A stretch of 6,929 nt of DNA, taken from assembly GCA_017472115.1 (NCBI GenBank), contig JAFUQW010000095.1, forward strand, positions 1 through 6,929, in the 5' to 3' direction. The notes beneath the pieces were generated by a model. It ran no database searches. It had not been told where the DNA came from and was given only the letters and a program-made list of their open reading frames with translations. A program made the translations under genes and the position numbers. Positions 1 to 5,425 of the stretch are shown in pieces. Position 1 is the stretch's first letter. Every line of letters starts with the position of its first letter. The stretch comes from Bacteroidales bacterium. Lineage in GTDB: Bacteria > Bacteroidota > Bacteroidia > Bacteroidales > UBA932.

Positions 1-1116
1 ACCGTCCTTGAGCTCAGAATAGTCAGCAACGTCGGCATACATACTCCATACGAGTGGAGAGATGATTCCGGTGAATACAGATATGAGAATCTGGAAGGCG
101 AGCATAGCCCAATAGCCTCCTGTCGTTGCAGGAAGGAAGAAAAATGCTATGCTGAGGCCGATGAGTACGGCCATCGAAATCATATAGGTTGACTTCTTGC
201 CGAGATTCTTGGACATCGGAACGGCAATTACCACACCGACCATGTTTGCAATCTCTCCGATGGAGAGGAAGATGCTGGCTGATACGAGGAAAGCCCACTG
301 AGGTGCCATCTCGACTGTCTTCTGTATATAGTCGGCAAAGAAATATGCAGTGGTCGTACCGCGTACTGTGTTGAAGAGGTTTGAAGCAAGGGCGGCACCG
401 ATGAGAATCCACCAAGGCTTGTTCTTGAGAAGGAGTTTGAGGTCCTTGCCTACCGACACAGTTGACTCGCTCTTCACATGCTCCTTGGTAAGAAGGAAGC
501 TGAGGATGAAGAGAATGAAGCAACATGTGGCAATGATGATCATGGCCTTGTTCCATGCAGCAGGTGATGTAGATATGGATGCAAGTCCGCCGGCGCCTTC
601 CACTGCAACACGACCCTTGTCGAACATATTGCAGAGAGGTTCCCATGCAAAGAGGGCGATGAAGCTTCCGCCGTATGCAAAGAACATTCTGTAAGAAGAA
701 AGCACGGACTTCTCGTCAGAATCCGCTGTCATCACATTCAGGAGGGAGCCATAAGGGACATTGATTCCCGTATAGACTGTCATCATGAGAAGGTAAGTGA
801 CATAAGCCCAGACTGTCTTACCGTTCTCCGGAGTAGTGAACAGGAGGATTCCGCAGACGGCGAACGGAAGGGCGAAGAAGAGCAGATACGGACGGTATTT
901 GCCCCAGCGGGTCTTTGTGCGGTCTGAGATGATTCCCATCATAGGGTCTGAGACGGCATCCCAGATTCGGGTCACGAGCATGAGGACTCCTGCATCAGCG
1001 AGGCTGAGTCCGAATACATTGGAGTAGAAGAACGGAAGGAAGTATGAGAAGAGCTTCCAGAACATCGACGATGACATGTCGCCGAAGCCGTAGCCTATTT
1101 TTTCGCTTAATTTCAT
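1..1116 (-). CDS. GPH-family (MelB-like) sugar:cation symporter, C-terminus cut by window edge
   Basis: Inner-membrane secondary transporter of the glycoside-pentoside-hexuronide (GPH) family within the major facilitator superfamily; it probably imports mannobiose or mannosyl-glucose with Na+ or H+. The frame reads from ATG at 1116 through position 1 without a stop, giving 372 residues; family members are usually about 450-490, so roughly 80-110 are missing. The N-terminus (KLSEKIGYGFGD) and residues 50-76 (RIWDAVSDP, then SDRT..RWGKYRP) are family hallmarks. Asp53 and Asp57 align by eye with the MelB cation-site residues Asp55 and Asp59, while Asn119 (INVPYGSL) falls where MelB has Asp124. 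Many hydrophobic helices are visible, and the partial end (MYADVADYSELKDG) matches the conserved late-helix GPH motif. The start is fixed by the KLSEKIGYG start typical of the family; an ATG further upstream meets a stop after two codons. It follows the GH130 gene by 110 bases. Family assignment is firm; substrate is inferred from context. Confidence 0.93.
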   Translation of the reverse strand, partial: MKLSEKIGYGFGDMSSSMFWKLFSYFLPFFYSNVFGLSLADAGVLMLVTRIWDAVSDPMMGIISDRTKTRWGKYRPYLLFFALPFAVCGILLFTTPENGKTVWAYVTYLLMMTVYTGINVPYGSLLNVMTADSDEKSVLSSYRMFFAYGGSFIALFAWEPLCNMFDKGRVAVEGAGGLASISTSPAAWNKAMIIIATCCFILFILSFLLTKEHVKSESTVSVGKDLKLLLKNKPWWILIGAALASNLFNTVRGTTTAYFFADYIQKTVEMAPQWAFLVSASIFLSIGEIANMVGVVIAVPMSKNLGKKSTYMISMAVLIGLSIAFFFLPATTGGYWAMLAFQILISVFTGIISPLVWSMYADVADYSELKDG

Positions 1117-1151
1117 ATGGCGCTCAAGTTATTAGTTCATAGTGATTTATA

Positions 1152-1189
1152 TATAATTCGCTGCTATCAAAACGCAGCAGCGAATTATA
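1152..1189 (-). other. Perfect 14-bp inverted repeat, possible terminator or mRNA-processing hairpin
   Basis: The arms at 1152-1165 (TATAATTCGCTGCT) and 1176-1189 (AGCAGCGAATTATA) are exact reverse complements around a 10-base loop. They sit between the GH130 stop and the transporter start. Read on the minus strand, the hairpin is followed by TATATAAATC, which is A/T-rich but not a true run of T. It could be a weak intrinsic terminator or attenuator, a processing or stability hairpin separating enzyme and transporter mRNA levels, or a regulator binding site. The structure is directly visible; its role is not. It lacks the GTCAT foot of the repeats in the other gaps. Confidence 0.6.
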
Positions 1190-1226
1190 GCGAAGTGGTT
1201 GAGGGTCAGAGGGTTAGATGCTAGCC

Positions 1227-2381
1227 TTATAGATTGCGGTCGATAAGGCGGTTGAGACGCTTGACGGTCTCGCCGGTGGTGAAGGCATCTGGCTCGGTGT
1301 TGAGGCAGTAATCCACCAGACGGTCAACAGTCGATGTGGCTACGTGCATGCGGGTGTCGCTCGATGCATAGTAGATGAACACCTTGCCGTCCTCGTCTGC
1401 GATCCATCCGTTGGTGAAAAGGACATTCATCACATCTCCGACATATTCCCAGCCTTCAGGGACCATGAAGAATCCTGCCGGCTCGGCGATCACCTTCGAA
1501 GGATCTTCAAGCGAAGTCATATACATATAAAGGACATAGCGCAGACCTGATGCACATCCGCGTACACCATGAGCGAGATGCAGCCAGCCCTTGGAAGTCT
1601 TGATAGGATGAGGGCCCTCACCATTCTTGCTTTCCTTGATGGTGTGATAGAAACGGTGGTTGATTATCTTCTCCTCGGTGATGACTACCTTCTCCATGCT
1701 GTCAACAAGAGCCCAGCCTATGCCGCCGCCGTTGCCGGCGTCGATGAAACCGTCCTGCGGACGTGTGTAGAGGGCATATTTTCCGTCCACGAACTCCGGA
1801 TGAAGCACCACATTACGCTGCTGGGAAGTCGATTCCATGTCTGGAAGCCTCTCCCAGTTGACAAGGTCCTTTGTGCGGGCCACGCCTGCAGCTGCCACGG
1901 CAGACGAAAGGTCGCCAGGTGCAGCAGAAGGGTCCTTGCGCTCGACGCAGAAGATACCGTAAATCCAGCCGTCCTCATGAGCGGTCAGACGCATGTCATA
2001 GACATTGGTTGCAGGTTCACCATATTCCGGCATGGTGATAGGACGGTCCCAGAAACGGAAATTATCTACTCCGTTAGGACTCTCCGCCACAGCAAAGAAC
2101 GACTTGCGGTCTGCTCCTTCGACGCGGACTACAAGTATATATTTACCGTTCCACTTGATGGCTCCGGAATTGAAGGCTGCATGAACGCCGAAACGCTCCA
2201 TCAGATATGGATTGGTCTCCTTGTTGAGGTCATAGCGCCAGAAAAGAGGTGCGTGATCTCCGGTAAGGATAGGATTTTCATAGCGTTCATAGACGCCGTT
2301 TCCTTCTATAGGCTGGTTTTTCTTCGTTATGAGGGCTTCGTGCTGGGACTTGAGCCACTCCAATCTTTCTTCGAAAGTCAT
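1227..2381 (-). CDS. GH130 4-O-beta-D-mannosyl-D-glucose phosphorylase (MGP-like)
   Basis: Cytoplasmic phosphorylase of 384 residues with no signal peptide. The family reaction is 4-O-beta-D-mannosyl-D-glucose plus phosphate giving alpha-D-mannose 1-phosphate and D-glucose. The protein closely resembles, from memory, B. fragilis MGP (GH130 subfamily 1) along its whole length. Shared blocks include FWRYDLN (48-54), [20 protein letters not shown] (85-104), [20 protein letters not shown] (124-143), [20 protein letters not shown] (187-206), GEGPHPIK (254-261), LAHGVR (269-274) and [14 protein letters not shown] (337-350). Asp129 in VYDMRLT corresponds to the general acid Asp131 of BfMGP; Arg86, His194, Arg207 and other basic residues are candidates for phosphate binding. 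The start at 2381 gives an N-terminus that lines up with the family. It lies between the compact GH26 mannanase and the symporter, as in the B. fragilis mannan operon. The alternative, a GH130 mannooligosaccharide phosphorylase (subfamily 2), fits less well. Confidence 0.95.
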   Translation of the reverse strand: MTFEERLEWLKSQHEALITKKNQPIEGNGVYERYENPILTGDHAPLFWRYDLNKETNPYLMERFGVHAAFNSGAIKWNGKYILVVRVEGADRKSFFAVAESPNGVDNFRFWDRPITMPEYGEPATNVYDMRLTAHEDGWIYGIFCVERKDPSAAPGDLSSAVAAAGVARTKDLVNWERLPDMESTSQQRNVVLHPEFVDGKYALYTRPQDGFIDAGNGGGIGWALVDSMEKVVITEEKIINHRFYHTIKESKNGEGPHPIKTSKGWLHLAHGVRGCASGLRYVLYMYMTSLEDPSKVIAEPAGFFMVPEGWEYVGDVMNVLFTNGWIADEDGKVFIYYASSDTRMHVATSTVDRLVDYCLNTEPDAFTTGETVKRLNRLIDRNL

Positions 2382-2396
2382 ATATGATTTGGTTTA

Positions 2397-2423
2397 GATC
2401 CCCGGTCGAGCCGGGGATGACGG
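2397..2423. repeat. REP-like hairpin A1 (GTCAT foot on minus strand)
   Basis: ATCCCCGG (2398-2405) and CCGGGGAT (2411-2418) form a perfect 8-bp stem around a 5-base loop, followed by GACGG. It is the first of three related units in the 159-base gap between the compact GH26 gene and the GH130 gene. Read on the minus strand the unit begins CCGTCATCCCC. It may act as an mRNA-protecting or attenuating hairpin in the operon; the function is not shown. Confidence 0.75.
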
Positions 2424-2439
2424 TTGAATGTTCTTTATG

Positions 2440-2466
2440 AATCCCTGATCGGGCCGGGGATGACGG
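2440..2466. repeat. REP-like hairpin A2, partly duplicated from A1
   Basis: A degenerate copy of the A1 palindrome: ATCCCTG (2441-2447) pairs with CGGGGAT (2455-2461), with one G-U pair when read as RNA. Its right half plus the following bases is identical to A1 for 21 bases (2410-2430 and 2453-2473, offset 43), which points to recent local duplication. Same orientation as A1. Confidence 0.7.
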
Positions 2467-2483
2467 TTGAATGGTCTTGACAT

Positions 2484-2508
2484 ATCTCCGATCAGGTCGG
2501 GGATGACG
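2484..2508. repeat. REP-like hairpin A3
   Basis: ATCTCCGA (2484-2491) and TCGGGGAT (2497-2504) form an 8-bp stem with one G-U pair and the loop TCAGG, followed by GACG. The loop and right arm are the same as in hairpin C1 near 5300. The bases after it repeat once (TGACGTAAAGG at 2504-2514 and 2528-2538), ending just beside the compact GH26 stop codon. Confidence 0.7.
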
Positions 2509-2540
2509 TAAAGGAGTAACGTTAAGGTGACGTAAAGGGA

Positions 2541-3632
2541 TTAGAGGAACAGCATCTGGTCGAGCTCGGAGAATGCCTTGAAGTCATCAGCTGACTCCTG
2601 ACCAGGGAACGGAGCATAATAGTGGTTCGGCTGGTCGCAGGCGTTTCTCCATGTGAGGACATAGCTTACAGGATAATCCTTGATTGCAGGATAAAGAACT
2701 TCTGTCCACCACTTAGGATCTTTAAGCGTCTCATGCCCTGTTTCTGTTACAGCCGCTATCTTTCCATGTTCTTTTGCAAAAGCCACGGTGATGTCAAGGG
2801 CATTCTTCATGTCGGCCATGTATCTTTCCTTCGATCTTGAATGATAGCAGTCGAAGCCGACCATATCAACGTATTCATCGCCAGGATATCTTTCACCATA
2901 AACTTCAGGTGAAGAAAGCTCTCCGGCTCCAGGTGAGTATGACCACACAAGGTTTGTCATGCCGCGCTCACCTTCCATATAGTCGTATGTCATCTTCCAG
3001 AGGGCCTTGTACTGCTCTGTGGTGCAGAGTTTCTGTCCCCACCAGAACCAGCTTCCGGTATGCTCGTGCCAAGGTCTCCAGATCACAGGAATGGTCTCGC
3101 CGTCCGCAGTCTTGAGCGACTCCATGAAATCAGCCGCATTCTTGAGCCATCCCATGAAATACTCATGCTTCTCACCGCCCGGAAGAATAGAAGCCACTAC
3201 CTGATCTGATGAAATATCCCAGGCATCACCGCCTGTGAGCGGATTGCGAGGATGCCAGGAGAATGTCACGATGCCGCCTCTTTCGTGATGAGCCACGGCT
3301 GAAGCACGCATGTTGTCGAAATCGTTCTTGTCAAGATTGGCCGGCCAGCCGAGTTCTATGCCGCCGAGATCCATTCCGAACACTGCAGGATAATGACCGC
3401 TTACAGCATGTACATCTGACTGCACGAATTCAGTGGCATCATCTTCAAGTTTCCATGAATGACCGTACATCAGGTCGTCCTGGTGGCCGTACATGATCTT
3501 TCCGTCCTCCACGAGACCGGCAAGGCGGTCCAGAAGTGACTCGGCAGGGGTCTGTGCGGGCTCCTGCGAGCCGCATGAGATTGCTGCAACAAGAATTGCA
3601 AGCATGGTTACAGGTTTCAGTATATTTTTCAT
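2541..3632 (-). CDS. GH26 beta-1,4-mannanase lipoprotein (compact, ManA-like)
   Basis: Endo- or mannobiose-releasing beta-1,4-mannanase of 363 residues. Residues 1-20 form a lipoprotein signal peptide ending VAAISC, so Cys20 should be lipidated and the enzyme anchored in a membrane. A single GH26 domain fills the rest. Catalytic signatures are clear: acid/base Glu190 in IWRPWHEHTGSWFWWG (184-199) and nucleophile Glu297 in AVTETGHE (294-301), with supporting WHPRNP (126-131) and the late LTWRN (326-330). About 107 residues separate the two glutamates, normal for clan GH-A GH26. No accessory binding domain is present. It lies directly before the phosphorylase and transporter genes, the arrangement of the mannobiose-producing B. 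fragilis ManA, so the likely role is trimming oligosaccharides to mannobiose near the inner transporter. Periplasmic versus surface location cannot be decided; the residues after Cys20 (GSQEP) are only weakly acidic. The leader is A-rich without a Shine-Dalgarno sequence. Confidence 0.93.
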   Translation of the reverse strand: MKNILKPVTMLAILVAAISCGSQEPAQTPAESLLDRLAGLVEDGKIMYGHQDDLMYGHSWKLEDDATEFVQSDVHAVSGHYPAVFGMDLGGIELGWPANLDKNDFDNMRASAVAHHERGGIVTFSWHPRNPLTGGDAWDISSDQVVASILPGGEKHEYFMGWLKNAADFMESLKTADGETIPVIWRPWHEHTGSWFWWGQKLCTTEQYKALWKMTYDYMEGERGMTNLVWSYSPGAGELSSPEVYGERYPGDEYVDMVGFDCYHSRSKERYMADMKNALDITVAFAKEHGKIAAVTETGHETLKDPKWWTEVLYPAIKDYPVSYVLTWRNACDQPNHYYAPFPGQESADDFKAFSELDQMLFL

Positions 3633-3659
3633 AATCTTATGGTTTTATTCTGTTGTAAA

Positions 3660-3686
3660 GATCCTTCGCTGATGCTCAGGATGACA
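3660..3686. repeat. REP-like element B (GATCCTTCGCT..GCTCAGGATGACA variant)
   Basis: An imperfect palindrome in the 100-base gap between the GH5 and compact GH26 genes: ATCCT (3661-3665) pairs with AGGAT (3677-3681), with inner mismatches and a second short CGCT/GCTC core, followed by GACA. It keeps the GTCAT foot on the minus strand, as in the A and C1 units, but has a different stem. The rest of this gap holds a loose repeat of GTTGAC (3699-3704 and 3720-3725) and no visible promoter. Confidence 0.55.
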
Positions 3687-3732
3687 ATTCAACGTTCCGG
3701 TTGACAGTCGAACATTCAAGTTGACTGATGAA

Positions 3733-5277
3733 CTACTGCGGTGCGTTACGGTAAACATCATCGAGAGTGAAGCTGTTGGTGTAAGACGAAATCAGCGCCT
3801 GAATCGCCTCCTTAGCCTCGGTAGAGCAATATTCACCTGTGCCGTGATCTATGAATGCATGGCGTTCGTTGCCTGCACCCTTGGCCCCGTTGTCCCATAT
3901 CATTGACGGAACGCCGTATGTCTTTGCCAGCTTTGCAAAATATTTAAGGTAATACTGCTGGAACTTCTGCTCACGGCCGGTCGCACGGTTTACACATCCG
4001 AACTCGCCCATATACACAGGGATTCCCTTCGATATATAGTTCACATAAATCTTTTCAAAGACCTTCTTCAGGTCAGCTTCGTTGTCTCCTGCCACCTTCT
4101 TCGACGGATCTGCCGTATGTCCCCACTCATTCACCTTGGCTGCAAGGGTATAATCATATGGATCATAACAATGTACGGACATCATCAGCCGGTCCGACGC
4201 AGTATCCTCAGGCATGACGAAAGATTCTAAAGAGATATCCACATTCGTACAATATGCCGGAATACCGAGGATTCTGTCGGTATTCTCACCACCGGCTGCA
4301 CGTACGGCATCCACAAACGCCTGATTCCACTCGTTCAGACATTTATACTGCTTGCCGCCGTCATTCCTGTTGGATCCCCAGCCCCATCCGCCGTCATGGA
4401 TCTCATTAAAGGCTTCAAATATAAGAAATTCTCCTTTATCCTTGAACTTTTCCGCAATCTGTCCCCACATGGCTCCGATCTGCTCAAGGAGCTGCTTCTG
4501 CACCTCAGGATTCGCCGCAGCACTCTTGATGTCAAGCCAGTACTTGCTGTCGCTGCCGTCGTGATGCATATTGATGATGGCATTCAGGCCTGCCGCCTCG
4601 GCATATCCGACCACTTCGGCAACTCTGTCGAGCCAGGCAGTTTCTATCTTATAATCCGGTGCTTCTCCGATATGTCCCATCCAGGTCACAGGGATACGGA
4701 CAGTATTGAAACCAGCTGCCTTTACCTTAGTGAAAGTTGCTGCCGTAGCCTTCGGGTTGCCCCAGAAAGTCTCTCCGGATACGCCGTTGTTCTGCGCATC
4801 GAAATGATTGCCAAGATTCCAGCCTATACCGAGACGTCCGGCAAACTGCCATGCAAGATTGCCGTCGTCCTCAGGAACGACCGCATTACCATTGCCATCG
4901 CCATTGTTTCCCCCGCCTCCCGGAGGTATCTGAGCTGCAGCCTGAGTCACTTCAACATACTGCTTTTCTTCACCGGCAACCACGGAAATCCTTGTCTGGC
5001 GCATCTCTGCCACAGTATTCTTCTGCACGGTCACGGTCACGACCGTCTTGCTGTCCGCATCCTTCCCGCCTTTTGCGGCAGTAAGCCATCCGTCTCCGGG
5101 CACAAGGAAAATCTGCTCGGAAGCAGTCACGGTAAAGGTCTGCTCTCCGCCGTCAGCGGTGAATTCGAGTGATGTCCTGTCAACAGAAAGTTTGACTGCC
5201 TCCTGCTGCTGGGGAGCATCCGGACCGCATGACACGGCCAGAAGAATCAATGAGAGTATGTAAGGTATCGTTTTCAT
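3733..5277 (-). CDS. BACON-GH5 (subfamily 4-like) endo-glycanase lipoprotein
   Basis: Secreted endo-beta-1,4-glycanase of 514 residues. In order: lipoprotein signal peptide ending LAVSC with Cys17; a BACON domain at about 28-114 (LSVDRTSLEFTADGG, W64, ending VEVTQAAA); a Pro/Gly/Asn/Asp-rich flexible linker (118-139); and a GH5 domain from about 141 to 500. GH5 signatures are GIGWNLGN (150-157), ETFWGNPKAT (169-178), RIPVTW (194-199), MHHDG (237-241), acid/base Glu292 in FEAFNEIHDGG, HCYDPYDYT (369-377), and nucleophile Glu425 in VYMGEFG. The NLGN, ETxWGNP and RIPVTWxxHIG pattern is characteristic of subfamily 4, whose members act on beta-glucan, xyloglucan, carboxymethylcellulose and sometimes glucomannan, rather than of subfamily 7 mannanases. 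Next to two GH26 mannanases and a mannosyl-glucose phosphorylase, glucomannan backbone cleavage is the best inference. BACON probably acts as a surface spacer or mucin/glycan contact rather than in catalysis. Exact substrate is uncertain. Confidence 0.92.
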   Translation of the reverse strand: MKTIPYILSLILLAVSCGPDAPQQQEAVKLSVDRTSLEFTADGGEQTFTVTASEQIFLVPGDGWLTAAKGGKDADSKTVVTVTVQKNTVAEMRQTRISVVAGEEKQYVEVTQAAAQIPPGGGGNNGDGNGNAVVPEDDGNLAWQFAGRLGIGWNLGNHFDAQNNGVSGETFWGNPKATAATFTKVKAAGFNTVRIPVTWMGHIGEAPDYKIETAWLDRVAEVVGYAEAAGLNAIINMHHDGSDSKYWLDIKSAAANPEVQKQLLEQIGAMWGQIAEKFKDKGEFLIFEAFNEIHDGGWGWGSNRNDGGKQYKCLNEWNQAFVDAVRAAGGENTDRILGIPAYCTNVDISLESFVMPEDTASDRLMMSVHCYDPYDYTLAAKVNEWGHTADPSKKVAGDNEADLKKVFEKIYVNYISKGIPVYMGEFGCVNRATGREQKFQQYYLKYFAKLAKTYGVPSMIWDNGAKGAGNERHAFIDHGTGEYCSTEAKEAIQALISSYTNSFTLDDVYRNAPQ

Positions 5278-5289
5278 ATTTCTGTTTTT

Positions 5290-5316
5290 GATCCCCGATC
5301 AGGTCGGGGATGACGG
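5290..5316. repeat. REP-like hairpin C1 (GTCAT foot on minus strand)
   Basis: ATCCCCGA (5291-5298) and TCGGGGAT (5304-5311) form a perfect 8-bp stem around loop TCAGG, followed by GACGG. It lies 12 bases upstream of the GH5 start codon, so on the minus-strand transcript it falls inside the GH5 leader and could affect translation or mRNA stability. Same orientation as A1-A3 and B. Confidence 0.75.
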
Positions 5317-5358
5317 TTAATCAGGTCGGGGATGACGGTTAATCAGGTCAGGGATGAG
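5299..5358. repeat. Tandem 22-bp repeat of the right half of hairpin C1
   Basis: The unit starting TCAGGTCGGGGATGACGG occurs at 5299-5320 and again without change at 5321-5342. A third, decayed and truncated copy is at 5343-5358 (TCAGGTCAGGGATGAG). The copies hold the loop, right stem arm, GTCAT foot and the linking GGTTAA, but only the first has a left arm, so copies 2 and 3 cannot fold alone. This looks like slippage or unequal recombination on a REP-like element. Confidence 0.85.
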
Positions 5359-5370
5359 TGCGACTTCTGT

Positions 5371-5423
5371 ACGTCATTGCCGGCTCATCCGCTCACAACG
5401 TCATTGCCGGCTTGACCGGCAAT
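5371..5423. repeat. REP-like hairpin C2 with preceding half copy, opposite orientation to C1
   Basis: ATTGCCGG (5403-5410) and CCGGCAAT (5416-5423) form a perfect 8-bp stem with 5-base loop CTTGA, preceded by CGTC, so the GTCAT foot is on the plus strand here. The same 15 bases (ACGTCATTGCCGGCT) also occur at 5371-5385 as a half element without its partner arm. The full hairpin lies two bases beyond the stop codon of the upstream GH26 gene, where it could limit read-through or protect the mRNA 3' end; no T-run follows it on the minus strand, so a classic terminator is doubtful. Confidence 0.75.
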
Positions 5424-5425
5424 CT

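Noticed and set aside
23..646. Open reading stretch of 207 codons on the minus strand, rich in Cys, His and Arg
   Set aside because: It is an off-frame shadow of the symporter gene, whose own frame stays open across the same bases and shows clear family motifs.
1117..1226. Bacteroidota promoter before the transporter
   Set aside because: I found no TAnnTTTG element with a matching TTTG about 20 bases upstream on the minus strand; the A/T-rich stretch alone is not enough.
1569..2387. Long open reading stretch on the plus strand (272 codons)
   Set aside because: It lies antisense over the well-matched GH130 gene; its translation has no recognisable domain and is explained by the codon pattern of the real gene.
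2397..2508. Possible CRISPR array from three spaced repeats
   Set aside because: The repeats are degenerate, the spacings are short and partly identical, and there are no cas genes; the palindromic REP-like explanation fits better.
4396..5172. Open reading stretch of 258 codons on the plus strand
   Set aside because: Fully antisense to the BACON-GH5 gene, with no domain, signal peptide or plausible leader.
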